A stretch of DNA of 40,384 nt. Origin: an uncultured Clostridia bacterium (GTDB lineage Bacteria; Bacillota; Clostridia; Oscillospirales; Ruminococcaceae). Below the pieces are notes generated by a model. It worked only from the letters and a program-made list of their open reading frames with translations. It was not told the DNA's origin and did no database searches. The stretch lies in assembly GCA_944387915.1 (NCBI GenBank), contig CALXGT010000053.1, forward strand, positions 1 through 40,384. Reading direction: 5' to 3'. The position numbers and the translations under genes are program-made. This document shows, piece after piece, positions 16,716 through 24,474 of this stretch. Every line of letters starts with the position of its first letter. The stretch's first letter is position 1.

Positions 16716-17987
16716 ATGGGCCCATATAGTCCCTACATTATTATTGTAATCTGCCTTTTGTTTTCCGCTTTCTTTTCCGGTTCCGAGATTGCGTATGCGT
16801 CTTTAAACCGAATCCGGATGAAAAAAATTGCCGAAACAAAAGGAAGCCGCGGCAAAGTTGCCCAATATATCTACAATCATTTCGATGAAACCCTGGCGAC
16901 GATACTGATTGGAAACAACTTAGTAAACGTCCTTTCTTCGTCGATGGGTACCATTATCGCCATCGCTATTGCCGGAAGCAGCGACAAAGGCGCCGGTATC
17001 GCTACGGCGGTGATGACGGTTATCATTCTGATTTTCGGAGAGATTGCGCCGAAAATCATTGCAAAACGCTTAAATTCATCTATTGTCGTGCTGGTCGCTT
17101 ACCCCATCCGGCTGTTTATGTATATTTTTAAGCCGTTTTGTTTTGTTGTAAACTGCATGATCCGTTTCCTCTCCCCTTTGTGGAAACGAAATATGCCGAA
17201 TCTTCCAAACGTAACCGAAGATGAGCTGGTAAGCTTAATTGAAACCAGCGAAGATGAAGGCGTTATTGATGAGGAGCGAAGCGACCTTTTGATTTCCGCG
17301 TTGGAATTTTCGGAAATCGAAGCCCAGGAAATTTTGATTCCTCGTGTGGATATGATCGCTTTGGATGTCAATGCGGATCGGAGCGAAGTCATGGAATTGG
17401 CGTTGAACGCGCCCTATACCCGGATCCCGGTGTATGAAAAAAGCATCGATAACATTATCGGCGTTTTGGTTTTGAACCGCTTTTTGCGTTCAGTGGCAAA
17501 CGACCCCGATTATTCGGTGCGGGACGGTTTGATGAACGCCTGTTTCATTCACAAGAGCATGAAGCTTCCGGCCGTTCTCTCCCAGCTTAAGCATCATCAG
17601 ATGCACCTCGCCATTGTCACCGACGAGTATGGCGGCACCATGGGTATGATTACCATGGAAGACATTTTGGAACGTCTCGTCGGAAATATGTACGATGAAA
17701 CAGACCAGGTAGAAGAAGACTTTGTCGCGATTAGCGATACCGTATTCGAATGCTCGGGGGACATGAGCCTTCTGGATTTCGGCGAACATTTCGACATCAG
17801 CGAAAAAGATCTGGAAAGCGAGTATAATACCGTAGGCGGCTGGGTCATTGAACAGATGGGCGGCTACCCAAAAATGGACGACAGTTTCCAGTTTAAAAAT
17901 CTTCTGGTTACCGTGTTGCAGATGGATGATTTGCGCGTCGAATTTGTCCGAATCGAAATTCTGCCAGAAGAAAACGAATCGAATTAG
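16716..17987 (+). CDS. CNNM/CorC-type membrane protein, copy 2
   Basis: 423-residue paralogue of the preceding gene with the same order: DUF21 membrane domain (FFSGSEIAYASLNRIRMKK), CBS pair (ILIPRVDMIALD, VTDEYGGTMGMITMEDILERLVG) and CorC_HlyC domain. The ATG at 16716 is the first convincing start, but AGGAG is about 15 bases away, longer than usual; an ATT at 16710 would give ideal spacing. The acidic stretch before the C-terminal domain seen in copy 1 is shorter here. The two may work as a heteromer or with different cations; this is inference. Confidence 0.88.
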   Translation: MGPYSPYIIIVICLLFSAFFSGSEIAYASLNRIRMKKIAETKGSRGKVAQYIYNHFDETLATILIGNNLVNVLSSSMGTIIAIAIAGSSDKGAGIATAVMTVIILIFGEIAPKIIAKRLNSSIVVLVAYPIRLFMYIFKPFCFVVNCMIRFLSPLWKRNMPNLPNVTEDELVSLIETSEDEGVIDEERSDLLISALEFSEIEAQEILIPRVDMIALDVNADRSEVMELALNAPYTRIPVYEKSIDNIIGVLVLNRFLRSVANDPDYSVRDGLMNACFIHKSMKLPAVLSQLKHHQMHLAIVTDEYGGTMGMITMEDILERLVGNMYDETDQVEEDFVAISDTVFECSGDMSLLDFGEHFDISEKDLESEYNTVGGWVIEQMGGYPKMDDSFQFKNLLVTVLQMDDLRVEFVRIEILPEENESN

Positions 17988-17999
17988 GGAATCTTTTAA

Positions 18000-18027
18000 G
18001 GACTTTCCGCAAGGGAAGCCCTTTTTT
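18000..18027 (+). terminator. intrinsic terminator of the CNNM pair
   Basis: Imperfect nine-pair stem 18000-18008 with 18013-18021, GCAA tetraloop, followed by six Ts. Confidence 0.75.
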
Positions 18028-18037
18028 ATATTGCGAT

Positions 18038-18066
18038 TTGACAAACGGCGTATAAATCCTTACAAT
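18038..18066 (+). promoter_or_regulatory. vegetative-type promoter of sigI
   Basis: Perfect TTGACA, 17 bases, TACAAT. It lies upstream of a second, SigI-like promoter, so sigI probably has a basal and an autoregulated start. Confidence 0.7.
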
Positions 18067-18089
18067 AATTTAGGGATTTTTTGAAAGGG

Positions 18090-18124
18090 AACCCCTGTTT
18101 TTTGCGTTATCTTTCGTATTCTAT
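18090..18124 (+). promoter_or_regulatory. candidate SigI-dependent promoter of sigI
   Basis: AACCCC (18090-18095), 19 bases, CGTATTCTAT (18115-18124). Known SigI promoters in Bacillus and Clostridium have a C-run near -35 and CGWA near -10. The same two boxes with the same spacing precede the PepSY lipoprotein gene. Confidence 0.65.
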
Positions 18125-18141
18125 AGACAAGGAGAATCTGT

Positions 18142-18861
18142 ATGAACTCTGATTCTGAAATCGTCGATGCGGTTTACAGCGCGAAAACTGACAGCAAAGC
18201 AGCCGATCAGCTCATCGAACGCTACCTACCGTTTATCGGTTCCGAAGCATCGAAAATCGTCAAACACCCGGTGGATCGAAATGACGACGAATTCAGTATC
18301 GCCATGATCGCATTTCATGAGGCAATTGGCAGCTATTCCAAAACCCGCGGTCCTTTTTTAAAGTACGCAGCCATGGTAATGCGAAGCCGGCTGTTTGATT
18401 ATCATAGGAAGGAGAAACGTCACCGTTTTCATCTCTCCCTGGATACGCCAAAAGAGGAGGAAAGCGTACCTCCTGCGGCTCTTGCGGATCCTAAAAATCG
18501 GGAGGAACAATATGAAACCCGGGAGGCAACCCAATGGGAAATCGAAGAATTAACAAAACAGCTTTCCCACTTTGGGGTTTCCTTATCGGACGTGGCGGAC
18601 AATTGTCCGAAGCAGGCGCGAACCCTTGCCGCATGTAAAAAAGCTCTGGCCTGCGCCAGAGAGATTCCCGGGCTTTTGGACAATTTTTTGGAAACCAAAA
18701 AGCTTCCTATCTCCGTTCTCTCCGCAGAAAGCGGCATTGAGAAAAAAACATTGGAACGCCATCGAAAATATTTGGTCGCTCTATTATTGATTTATACCAA
18801 CGGTTACGAAATCATCCGAGGCCATCTGGCACAAATCGGGAAAGGAGGAAAAGGCGAATGA
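18142..18861 (+). CDS. sigI: RNA polymerase sigma factor SigI
   Basis: 239-residue alternative sigma factor. The N-terminal region-2 segment (NDDEFSIAMIAFHEAIGSYSKTRGPFLKYAAMVMRSRLFDYHRKEKR) is the hallmark of SigI, and the C-terminal half (HFGVSLSDVADNCPKQARTLAACKKAL, then a helix-turn-helix) matches the SigI-specific DNA-binding region. In Bacillus SigI responds to heat and envelope stress; in cellulolytic clostridia SigI factors are held by RsgI sensors that detect extracellular polymers. GGAG lies 10 bases before ATG 18142. The end overlaps rsgI (ATGA). Confidence 0.95.
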   Translation: MNSDSEIVDAVYSAKTDSKAADQLIERYLPFIGSEASKIVKHPVDRNDDEFSIAMIAFHEAIGSYSKTRGPFLKYAAMVMRSRLFDYHRKEKRHRFHLSLDTPKEEESVPPAALADPKNREEQYETREATQWEIEELTKQLSHFGVSLSDVADNCPKQARTLAACKKALACAREIPGLLDNFLETKKLPISVLSAESGIEKKTLERHRKYLVALLLIYTNGYEIIRGHLAQIGKGGKGE

Positions 18862-19661
18862 ACTATCTCGTTATGGAATGCCACCCGGGATATGCCGTGT
18901 TGTTGGGAGAAGATGGTTCGTTCCTCAAAGCCGCCGACTTTCAATACCAAGTAGGCCAAATCGTTCAAAATCCTACCCCGATGAAAAAAGCGGCGCCCAT
19001 CCTTTTGCCCATTGTTTTACGAGGGAAAGCCATAGCCGGTCTTGCCGCCTGTATCCTGCTTGTGCTGGGGCTATTTTATTACCGGAATTTTCTGTTTCCC
19101 TATTCGTCTATCTACCTTTCCATCAACCCACAGGTTCAGCTTTGTCTCAACCGTCAGGGAACCGTCGTAGATATTCGCGGTCTGAATGAGGACGGCGCTA
19201 CTTTACTCCAAGGCTACCAAAGCCGGGGAAAAGATAAAATTACCGTCGCCGACGAACTGATCGACCGGGCAATCGATATGGGATACCTTTCCGAAGGCGG
19301 AACCGTCTCCTTTGACATCGATACTCCCGACCAGGCCCTGTTCCAACAATATGAGGTGGAGCTGCAAGAGGTTACTGAATATGTAGAACAACGTTTGACC
19401 GTTATCATCGAAATTTCCGATTGGTCCGACGGGGAAAGTTCTTCTTCCAGCGAAAATCCTTCCTCCTCTGATACGGTTCCGGCGGTAGAGCCTTCGTCCT
19501 CGGCCCCCGCGGTCAGCTCTTCTTCCCCCGCTCCCCAAAAGCATTGGGATGACGACGACGATGATGATGACGATGATGACGATGACGACGATGAGGACGA
19601 TGAGGATGACGACGAGGATGACGACGAGGATGACGACGAAAAAGAGAAAAAAATAGAATAA
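18858..19661 (+). CDS. rsgI: anti-sigma factor RsgI with an extracellular poly-aspartate tail
   Basis: 267 residues. Residues 1-45 form the cytoplasmic RsgI N-terminal domain that binds SigI (MECHPGYAVLLGEDGSFLKA). One membrane helix follows (about 57-75). Residues about 84-185 are the extracellular RsgI middle domain, with the sequence LSINPQVQL whose Asn90-Pro91 corresponds to the autoproteolysis site reported for RsgI. Residues about 190-228 are Ser/Pro-rich linker. The last 35 residues are almost only Asp and Glu. In clostridial RsgI proteins the tail usually carries a carbohydrate-binding module; none is seen here. ATGA overlap with sigI. Confidence 0.93.
   Translation: MNYLVMECHPGYAVLLGEDGSFLKAADFQYQVGQIVQNPTPMKKAAPILLPIVLRGKAIAGLAACILLVLGLFYYRNFLFPYSSIYLSINPQVQLCLNRQGTVVDIRGLNEDGATLLQGYQSRGKDKITVADELIDRAIDMGYLSEGGTVSFDIDTPDQALFQQYEVELQEVTEYVEQRLTVIIEISDWSDGESSSSSENPSSSDTVPAVEPSSSAPAVSSSSPAPQKHWDDDDDDDDDDDDDDDEDDEDDDEDDDEDDDEKEKKIE
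19548..19650 (+). repeat. GAY/GAR trinucleotide repeat encoding the acidic RsgI tail
   Basis: About 100 bases of nearly uninterrupted GAT, GAC and GAG codons. Such a tract can expand and contract by slippage in units of one codon. Confidence 0.85.
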
Positions 19662-19671
19662 TTTTTCCTTC

Positions 19672-19706
19672 AACCCCGATTTACCAAAATTTTGCTCGTA
19701 TTCTAT
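19672..19706 (+). promoter_or_regulatory. candidate SigI-dependent promoter of the PepSY lipoprotein gene
   Basis: AACCCC (19672-19677), 19 bases, CGTATTCTAT (19697-19706): the same boxes and same spacing as upstream of sigI. No vegetative promoter is evident in this 76-base gap. Confidence 0.65.
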
Positions 19707-19737
19707 CAGCGTAAACAATCTCGAAAGGAGTTTTACG

Positions 19738-21321
19738 ATGAATAAAAATGTATGGAAAAAAATAATCGCTTTTGCCCTGGGAGCCATGCTCCTGCTGACC
19801 GGCTGCCAAGTCGGCGGACTCCATCCGCAAAGCAGTCAGAGCGCATTGTCGGAAACCGGCTTCCTCACCCTGAGAGTAAATCCGGAAATCGAAATCGAAT
19901 ATGATAAACAAGGCGCCGTAACCGATGTAATCGGCAAAAACGAGGACGGAAAAAAGGTGCTGGAAAATTATAGCGACTACCAGGGCAAAGCTTGCGGACT
20001 GGTTGTCGAAGAGCTCATTGAACGGATCAATGACGCCGGTTATTTTGCGGAAAGCGCGGATGGGACCAAGAAGAATATTATTTTACAGTTAGAGCCCGGT
20101 TCCCCCCTTCCCACGGAAAACTTTTTTGAAGAAATCAGCGCCGAAGCGCAAAACGCGGTAAAAAATCTCCACTTGTCTTCCGGCTTTGTCACCATTGACA
20201 GCGACGATTACGACAGCAAGTATCAGACCCAAAACGCCGCTTCTCCCTATATCACGCTGGAAAAAGCCCAGGAAATCGCTCTGGCGGAGGCGGGCGTCAA
20301 CAGCGCTGACGCTTGGTTCGAGGAACGGGATTTTGATTTTGAACACAGCAACGCGGTGTACGAGCTGGAATTTACCGCCGGTGGATATGAGTACGATTAT
20401 GACATCGACGCCAAAACCGGCGAAGTCTTAAAATCCCAGGTGGAAAAAGACGACGGCGTTTACGACGACGACAACCAAAACCGGTTTGATTCCTCCGCCT
20501 CTACCGCTCCTTCCGGTTCCACCTCGTCTTCTCAAAACGGATATATCTCTTTGGATGAAGCCAAGTCTATCGCTTTGGCGGACGCGGGCGTTAACAGCGC
20601 CGACGCTTGGTTTGAGGATCGGGATTTCGATTTTGACAACGGTTACGCGGTGTACGAGCTGGAATTTACCGCTGGTGGATATGAGTACGATTATGACATC
20701 GACGCCAAAACCGGCGAAGTCTTAAAATCCCAGATGGAAAAAGACGACGGCGTTTACGACGACGACAACCAAAACCGGTTTGATTCCTCCGTCTCTACCG
20801 CTCCTTCCGGTTCTACCTCGTCTTCTCAAAACGGATATATCTCTTTGGATGAAGCCAAGTCTATCGCTTTGGCGGACGCGGGCGTTAACAGCGCCGACGC
20901 AACATTCGCGGATCGGGATTTCGATTTTGACGATGGCTACGCGGTATACGAGTTGGAATTTTACGCCGGCGGAAATGAGTACGATTACAACATCGACGCC
21001 AAAACCGGCAAGATTTTAAAATTCCAAATCGAAACCAATAACCGCAATAACCACTCGAATAACAATACGAACAACAACACCAACAACAATACGACTTCCT
21101 CTACTTCTCAGTATATTTCTCTGGACGAAGCAAAATCCATCGCGTTATCCGACGCGGGCGTCAACAGCGCCGACGCTTGGTTTAAAGATGGAAAACTGGA
21201 CTACGACGATGGTCGCGCCGTTTATGAAATGGAATTTTATGCCGGCAATAATGAGTACGACTACGAAGTAGATGCCGAGACCGGAAAAATATGGAAAGCG
21301 GAAAAGGATAGAGCGGACTAA
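19738..21321 (+). CDS. lipoprotein with RsgI-like middle domain and four PepSY repeats
   Basis: 527 residues. An N-terminal signal ends in the lipobox LLTGC (Cys23), so it should be anchored outside the membrane by lipid. Residues about 42-145 align clearly with the extracellular domain of the neighbouring RsgI, including VNPEIEIEYDKQG (Asn48-Pro49 at the autoproteolysis position) and GKNEDG versus GLNEDG. Four PepSY repeats start near residues 171, 269, 367 and 459; each opens YISLDEAKSIAL-DAGV and ends with a DYDIDAKTGE strand. Linkers are Ser/Thr- or Asn-rich; the protein is very acidic. PepSY domains are often extracytoplasmic peptidase inhibitors or binding modules. Ribosome-binding site AAAGGAG. 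The SigI-like promoter suggests it is a product and perhaps a modulator of the SigI/RsgI circuit (inference). Confidence 0.85.
   Translation: MNKNVWKKIIAFALGAMLLLTGCQVGGLHPQSSQSALSETGFLTLRVNPEIEIEYDKQGAVTDVIGKNEDGKKVLENYSDYQGKACGLVVEELIERINDAGYFAESADGTKKNIILQLEPGSPLPTENFFEEISAEAQNAVKNLHLSSGFVTIDSDDYDSKYQTQNAASPYITLEKAQEIALAEAGVNSADAWFEERDFDFEHSNAVYELEFTAGGYEYDYDIDAKTGEVLKSQVEKDDGVYDDDNQNRFDSSASTAPSGSTSSSQNGYISLDEAKSIALADAGVNSADAWFEDRDFDFDNGYAVYELEFTAGGYEYDYDIDAKTGEVLKSQMEKDDGVYDDDNQNRFDSSVSTAPSGSTSSSQNGYISLDEAKSIALADAGVNSADATFADRDFDFDDGYAVYELEFYAGGNEYDYNIDAKTGKILKFQIETNNRNNHSNNNTNNNTNNNTTSSTSQYISLDEAKSIALSDAGVNSADAWFKDGKLDYDDGRAVYEMEFYAGNNEYDYEVDAETGKIWKAEKDRAD
20353..20903 (+). repeat. tandem 294-base direct repeat in the PepSY lipoprotein gene
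   Basis: The stretch from about 20353 to 20609 recurs at 20647 to 20903 (offset 294 bases, 98 codons) with only a handful of differences, mostly single third-position or conservative changes. It covers the end of one PepSY unit, the Ser/Thr linker and the start of the next. A recent duplication or gene conversion is likely. Confidence 0.85.
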
Positions 21322-21357
21322 AAAGCCTTTTCTGTAGAGCGAAGGGAAAAGCGAAGA

Positions 21358-21388
21358 AAAAAGCCGGGCGCAATGCGCCCGGCTTTTT
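21358..21388 (+). terminator. intrinsic terminator after the PepSY lipoprotein gene
   Basis: Stem 21358-21371 with 21375-21388 (AAT loop), GC-rich core and T-run in the 3' arm. Confidence 0.88.
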
Positions 21389-21456
21389 GATTTTATCTTC
21401 TTTTTGGTAAATAAATTGATCTTCCATGGGAACGCTGTAAAAAAGGAGGAATGAAA

Positions 21457-21891
21457 ATGATTGAACCGGATACCATTAAACTGCTGCGGGAATGCGACGC
21501 CGGAATTAAAATGGGCGTCGCTTCCATTGAAGAAGTTTTTGATTACGTCAAAGACCCGAAATTGAAAGAAACCTTGTCCCGCTGTAAGGAAAACCATGAG
21601 AAATTAAAAGAAAAGGTCAATTCCCTCTTAGGCGAATACGATGACGAGGGAAAAGAGCCGAATTTAATGGCCAAAGGGATGTCCCTCATCAAAACCAACG
21701 TTAAACTTACCCTCGACAGTTCCGACAGCACCGTGGCGGATCTGATGACCGACGGCTGTAACATGGGGGTCAAATCGTTAAGCCGCTATCTCAACCAATA
21801 CCAGGCCGCCGACGAAACGTCGAAAAATATTGCGAAAGATCTCATTGCCGAAGAAGAAAATTTAACGGAATACCTCAAATCGTTTCTTTAA
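21457..21891 (+). CDS. small all-helical, possibly ferritin-like protein of unknown function
   Basis: 144 residues, no signal or membrane segment, predicted almost wholly helical with a four-helix pattern: two helices at about 4-50, containing an ExxxH-type element (KENHEKLKEKV), then helices at about 70-144 ending EEENLTEYLKSFL. The pattern recalls DUF2383/ferritin-like bundles, but a full set of di-iron ligands is not obvious. I chose ATG 21457, 7 bases after AGGAGG; the ATG at 21451 is only one base from it. I do not recognise the gene; it stands alone between a terminator and the phospholipase-like gene. Confidence 0.7.
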   Translation: MIEPDTIKLLRECDAGIKMGVASIEEVFDYVKDPKLKETLSRCKENHEKLKEKVNSLLGEYDDEGKEPNLMAKGMSLIKTNVKLTLDSSDSTVADLMTDGCNMGVKSLSRYLNQYQAADETSKNIAKDLIAEEENLTEYLKSFL

Positions 21892-21951
21892 GGAAAATAC
21901 TTCCTTCACAATTTTTTCTTTACAATTTCTCGTTTCCTTTACAAAATCTAC

Positions 21952-21980
21952 TTCAAAAAAACAAATATAAGCGCTATCAT
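21952..21980 (+). promoter_or_regulatory. possible promoter of the phospholipase-like gene
   Basis: TTCAAA, 17 bases, TATCAT, about 30 bases before the start codon. 4 of 6 and 5 of 6 matches in a very AT-rich stretch, so tentative. Confidence 0.4.
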
Positions 21981-22009
21981 TAAGAAAAAGTCAGAAAGGA
22001 AGGATAGAT

Positions 22010-22873
22010 ATGCCCGGCTGTTGCGCGCATCTTCATTTCGGAAGGCAGATGGGAAACCAGCTTCCATCCGATATGAAAGAAGTGATACAAAAAAAGAAAG
22101 CGCTCTTTGAAATCGGTTTAAACGGGCCGGACATCCTTTTTTACTATAAAGCGCCCCTGTTCAACCCGGTGAGCAAAACAGGATGTCAAATTCACCGCCG
22201 GCCGGCAAAAGGCTTTCTTTCCAGCGTCGAAATGACGCTTCCATCTTTGAAAGATCCCGCCGCGTTGGCGTATCTGCTGGGATTTACGGGACATTTTGCC
22301 ATAGATCGAGCCTGCCACACCTATATCAAACAGGAAACACAACGAGGCGCTTTTTCCCACACCGAGATGGAAACCGCTTTGGATATGGAAATTATGCGCC
22401 GGTCAGGCATTGATTTAAGCCGACACCCTCCTGTTTCCCACATTTATTCCGCTTTGCCTTATTCGGCTGTGATCGCGTCCTTTTATCCAAGGGTAAATGA
22501 AAAGCAGATCGCTTCCGCCCTGCGTTCGATGATTTTCTACCTGAAGCTGTTTTCCGCTCCTCAAAAAGGAAAGGAAATGGGGCTGCGCCTCGGTATGAAA
22601 GCGGGGCTTTGTTACCGAAAGCTGGGAGGACTGATTGTTACCCAAACCCCGGATGACCGGTACAAATCCTGCACCGATATGCTGTTATCCCTCTGCGAAA
22701 AAGCGGTCAAGGATGGAAAGGAACTGATGGAAAACCTTTGGGATCACCTTTTCAACCAGGCGCCCCTGGATCCCCGTTTTTCGGATACCTTCGGCGCAAA
22801 GCCGCAAGACATTGAGACAATCGCCCTTTCCCCTCGCACTTTTTCCTCGCCTTCTATCTCTTTTTCTCCATAA
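22010..22873 (+). CDS. zinc-dependent phospholipase C family protein
   Basis: 287 residues with the features of the zinc-dependent phospholipase C/S1-P1-like fold: AHLHFG near the N-terminus, GLNGPDILFYY, the helix YLLGFTGHFAIDRACHTYI and the downstream HTEMETALDMEIM, which supply His/Asp/Glu metal ligands. There is no signal peptide, unlike secreted toxin-type phospholipases, so it is probably cytoplasmic; intracellular members of this family are common in Clostridia and their substrate is unknown. AGAAAGGAAGG precedes the ATG. Confidence 0.82.
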   Translation: MPGCCAHLHFGRQMGNQLPSDMKEVIQKKKALFEIGLNGPDILFYYKAPLFNPVSKTGCQIHRRPAKGFLSSVEMTLPSLKDPAALAYLLGFTGHFAIDRACHTYIKQETQRGAFSHTEMETALDMEIMRRSGIDLSRHPPVSHIYSALPYSAVIASFYPRVNEKQIASALRSMIFYLKLFSAPQKGKEMGLRLGMKAGLCYRKLGGLIVTQTPDDRYKSCTDMLLSLCEKAVKDGKELMENLWDHLFNQAPLDPRFSDTFGAKPQDIETIALSPRTFSSPSISFSP

Positions 22874-22879
22874 AAAGCG

Positions 22880-22909
22880 AAACTGCTGGGCAAGACTGTC
22901 CAGCAGTTT
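22880..22909. terminator. bidirectional hairpin between convergent phospholipase-like and MATE genes
   Basis: Perfect ten-pair stem (22880-22889 with 22900-22909) followed by TTGTGTTTT on the plus strand; the minus side is less T-rich. Confidence 0.75.
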
Positions 22910-22919
22910 TGTGTTTTCC

Positions 22920-24314
22920 TCAATCCGTACGTTGTGTCGCAACGATATTATGCATCCAAAGACCTTTTTTAATCATCACAAGCCCCACAACGCATTTGAT
23001 TAAATCGCTCAAACAAACAATCAGGTAAACGGGAACAATGGGTAAATTTGTAAAATGAACCAAAGTAAAGGCAATGGGAATGTTGACCGCCCAAACATAC
23101 ACACAGTCGAAGATAAACGTAATAACCGTTTTTCCTCCGGACCGCAGAGTGAAATAACAACAATGAACAATAGATTGAATGGGCATACATAGAGAAACAA
23201 TCCACAAAAATTCGGTGGCGAGATTCTTTACCTCGTTGGTGGTATTGTAAATCATGGGAATCAGGGGGGAAACAATCAAAAGCAAAGCGGCAAAGCCGAG
23301 ACTCAAAAGAAAGCTAAAGAAGATCAGCTTCCTATCCACGTCTTTTGCCTTTTCCATATCCCCCGCTCCCAAAAGCTGTCCCACAATAATGGAGACCGCG
23401 GTTCCCATGGCCATAAAGGCAATGGAAAACAGATGGGACACGGTGTTGGAGATATTGTAAGCGGCTACCACCGCCAAACCTCTTTGCGCGTAGCTTTGGG
23501 CCAAAACCGCAAGTCCCACCGACCACAAACACTCGTTGGCGAGAAGGGGCATCCCCTTAATGATGATGGAGCGGCAGAGGACTTTGGGAATCCGCAAGGT
23601 TTTATATAAGCCCGGAACGAACCGATATTTTTCCTTGTGACGATGGGTCACAAAAACCACCGTAAACAGTTCCACAAATCGGGATAGCACCGTCGCGTAA
23701 GCGGCGCCGTAAACTCCAAGCTCCGGGAATCCGAAGTGGCCGAAAATCAAAAGATAGTTAAAGGTCAAATTCACAAAAACCGCTATAATACCCGCCCGCA
23801 TAGGTAAAAAGGTCTCGCCGGTCTCTCTTAGGGTACTTGCGTAGACTTGATTAAACGCGAAGGGCAAAAAGCCCACCAGCATAATGTATAAATACCCTTT
23901 TCCGTATTCCAGAGTCTTCGCCGTATCGCCGCTGGCGTCTCCCTCAGTAAGGTAAAGGGACAATAGATTTTCCCCAAACAAAAGGAAAACCGCCGCGGCA
24001 ATTACCACCGCGCTGATGCCCACAATGACCTTAAACCGAAAAGTATGACGGACGCCTTCCATATCTCCGGAGCCGAAAAACTGGGCGCAGAAAATTCCCG
24101 CTCCCGAAACGCCGCCGAAAATGCAAAGATTGAAAATCATAATGAGCTGGTTTGCCAAAGCGACGCCCGAAAGCTGCTCGGTCCCCACCTGGCCCACCAT
24201 GATATTATCCAAAAGGCTGACGAAATTGGTGATCCCGTTTTGTACGATAATAGGAATGGCGACCGCTATGACCATCTTATAAAACGCCTTGTCGCCGATC
24301 CATTTCCTTACCAT
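22920..24314 (-). CDS. MATE family multidrug/organic cation efflux protein
   Basis: 464 residues with about twelve membrane helices and the MATE layout in two homologous halves: VAIPIIVQNGITNFVSLLDNIMVGQVG in the first helices and ISNTVSHLFSIAFMAMGTAVSIIVGQLLGAGDMEKA in the second half. These exporters use sodium or proton gradients; the substrate cannot be told from sequence. It has its own promoter and stands alone. Confidence 0.92.
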   Translation of the reverse strand: MVRKWIGDKAFYKMVIAVAIPIIVQNGITNFVSLLDNIMVGQVGTEQLSGVALANQLIMIFNLCIFGGVSGAGIFCAQFFGSGDMEGVRHTFRFKVIVGISAVVIAAAVFLLFGENLLSLYLTEGDASGDTAKTLEYGKGYLYIMLVGFLPFAFNQVYASTLRETGETFLPMRAGIIAVFVNLTFNYLLIFGHFGFPELGVYGAAYATVLSRFVELFTVVFVTHRHKEKYRFVPGLYKTLRIPKVLCRSIIIKGMPLLANECLWSVGLAVLAQSYAQRGLAVVAAYNISNTVSHLFSIAFMAMGTAVSIIVGQLLGAGDMEKAKDVDRKLIFFSFLLSLGFAALLLIVSPLIPMIYNTTNEVKNLATEFLWIVSLCMPIQSIVHCCYFTLRSGGKTVITFIFDCVYVWAVNIPIAFTLVHFTNLPIVPVYLIVCLSDLIKCVVGLVMIKKGLWMHNIVATQRTD

Positions 24315-24381
24315 AGTCTCTCTCCTTTGCTGACAAAATGCGCCTGCCTCCTCCGCGGCTGCGACTCGCCGTCAAGAGGCT

Positions 24382-24410
24382 ATTATAACATTGTTCCCTT
24401 ACCTTGACAA
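24382..24410 (-). promoter_or_regulatory. promoter of the MATE gene
   Basis: Minus strand: TTGTCA, 17 bases, TATAAT, with a leader of about 60 bases before the MATE start. Confidence 0.75.
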
Positions 24411-24434
24411 GGGGGCAAACCCTCCAAAGAAAAA

Positions 24435-24470
24435 GAAACCGTTTGGTCATCTCGCCAACAAAAGGGTTTC
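24435..24470 (-). terminator. terminator of the DUF1835/DUF3658 gene
   Basis: GAAACC/GGTTTC arms with an imperfect inner stem, followed on the minus strand by TTTCTTTTTCTTT. It lies directly after the stop codon. Confidence 0.6.
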
Positions 24471-24474
24471 TTCC

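Noticed and set aside
19203..19787. Minus-strand frame of 194 codons across the end of rsgI
   Set aside because: It is the antisense of the GAY/GAR repeat, giving a run of Val and Ile; it has no start signal and crosses the next gene start.
20353..21320. Repeats that might be a CRISPR array
   Set aside because: The repeats are 294 bases long, in frame and code for PepSY domains; there are no short spacers and no cas genes.
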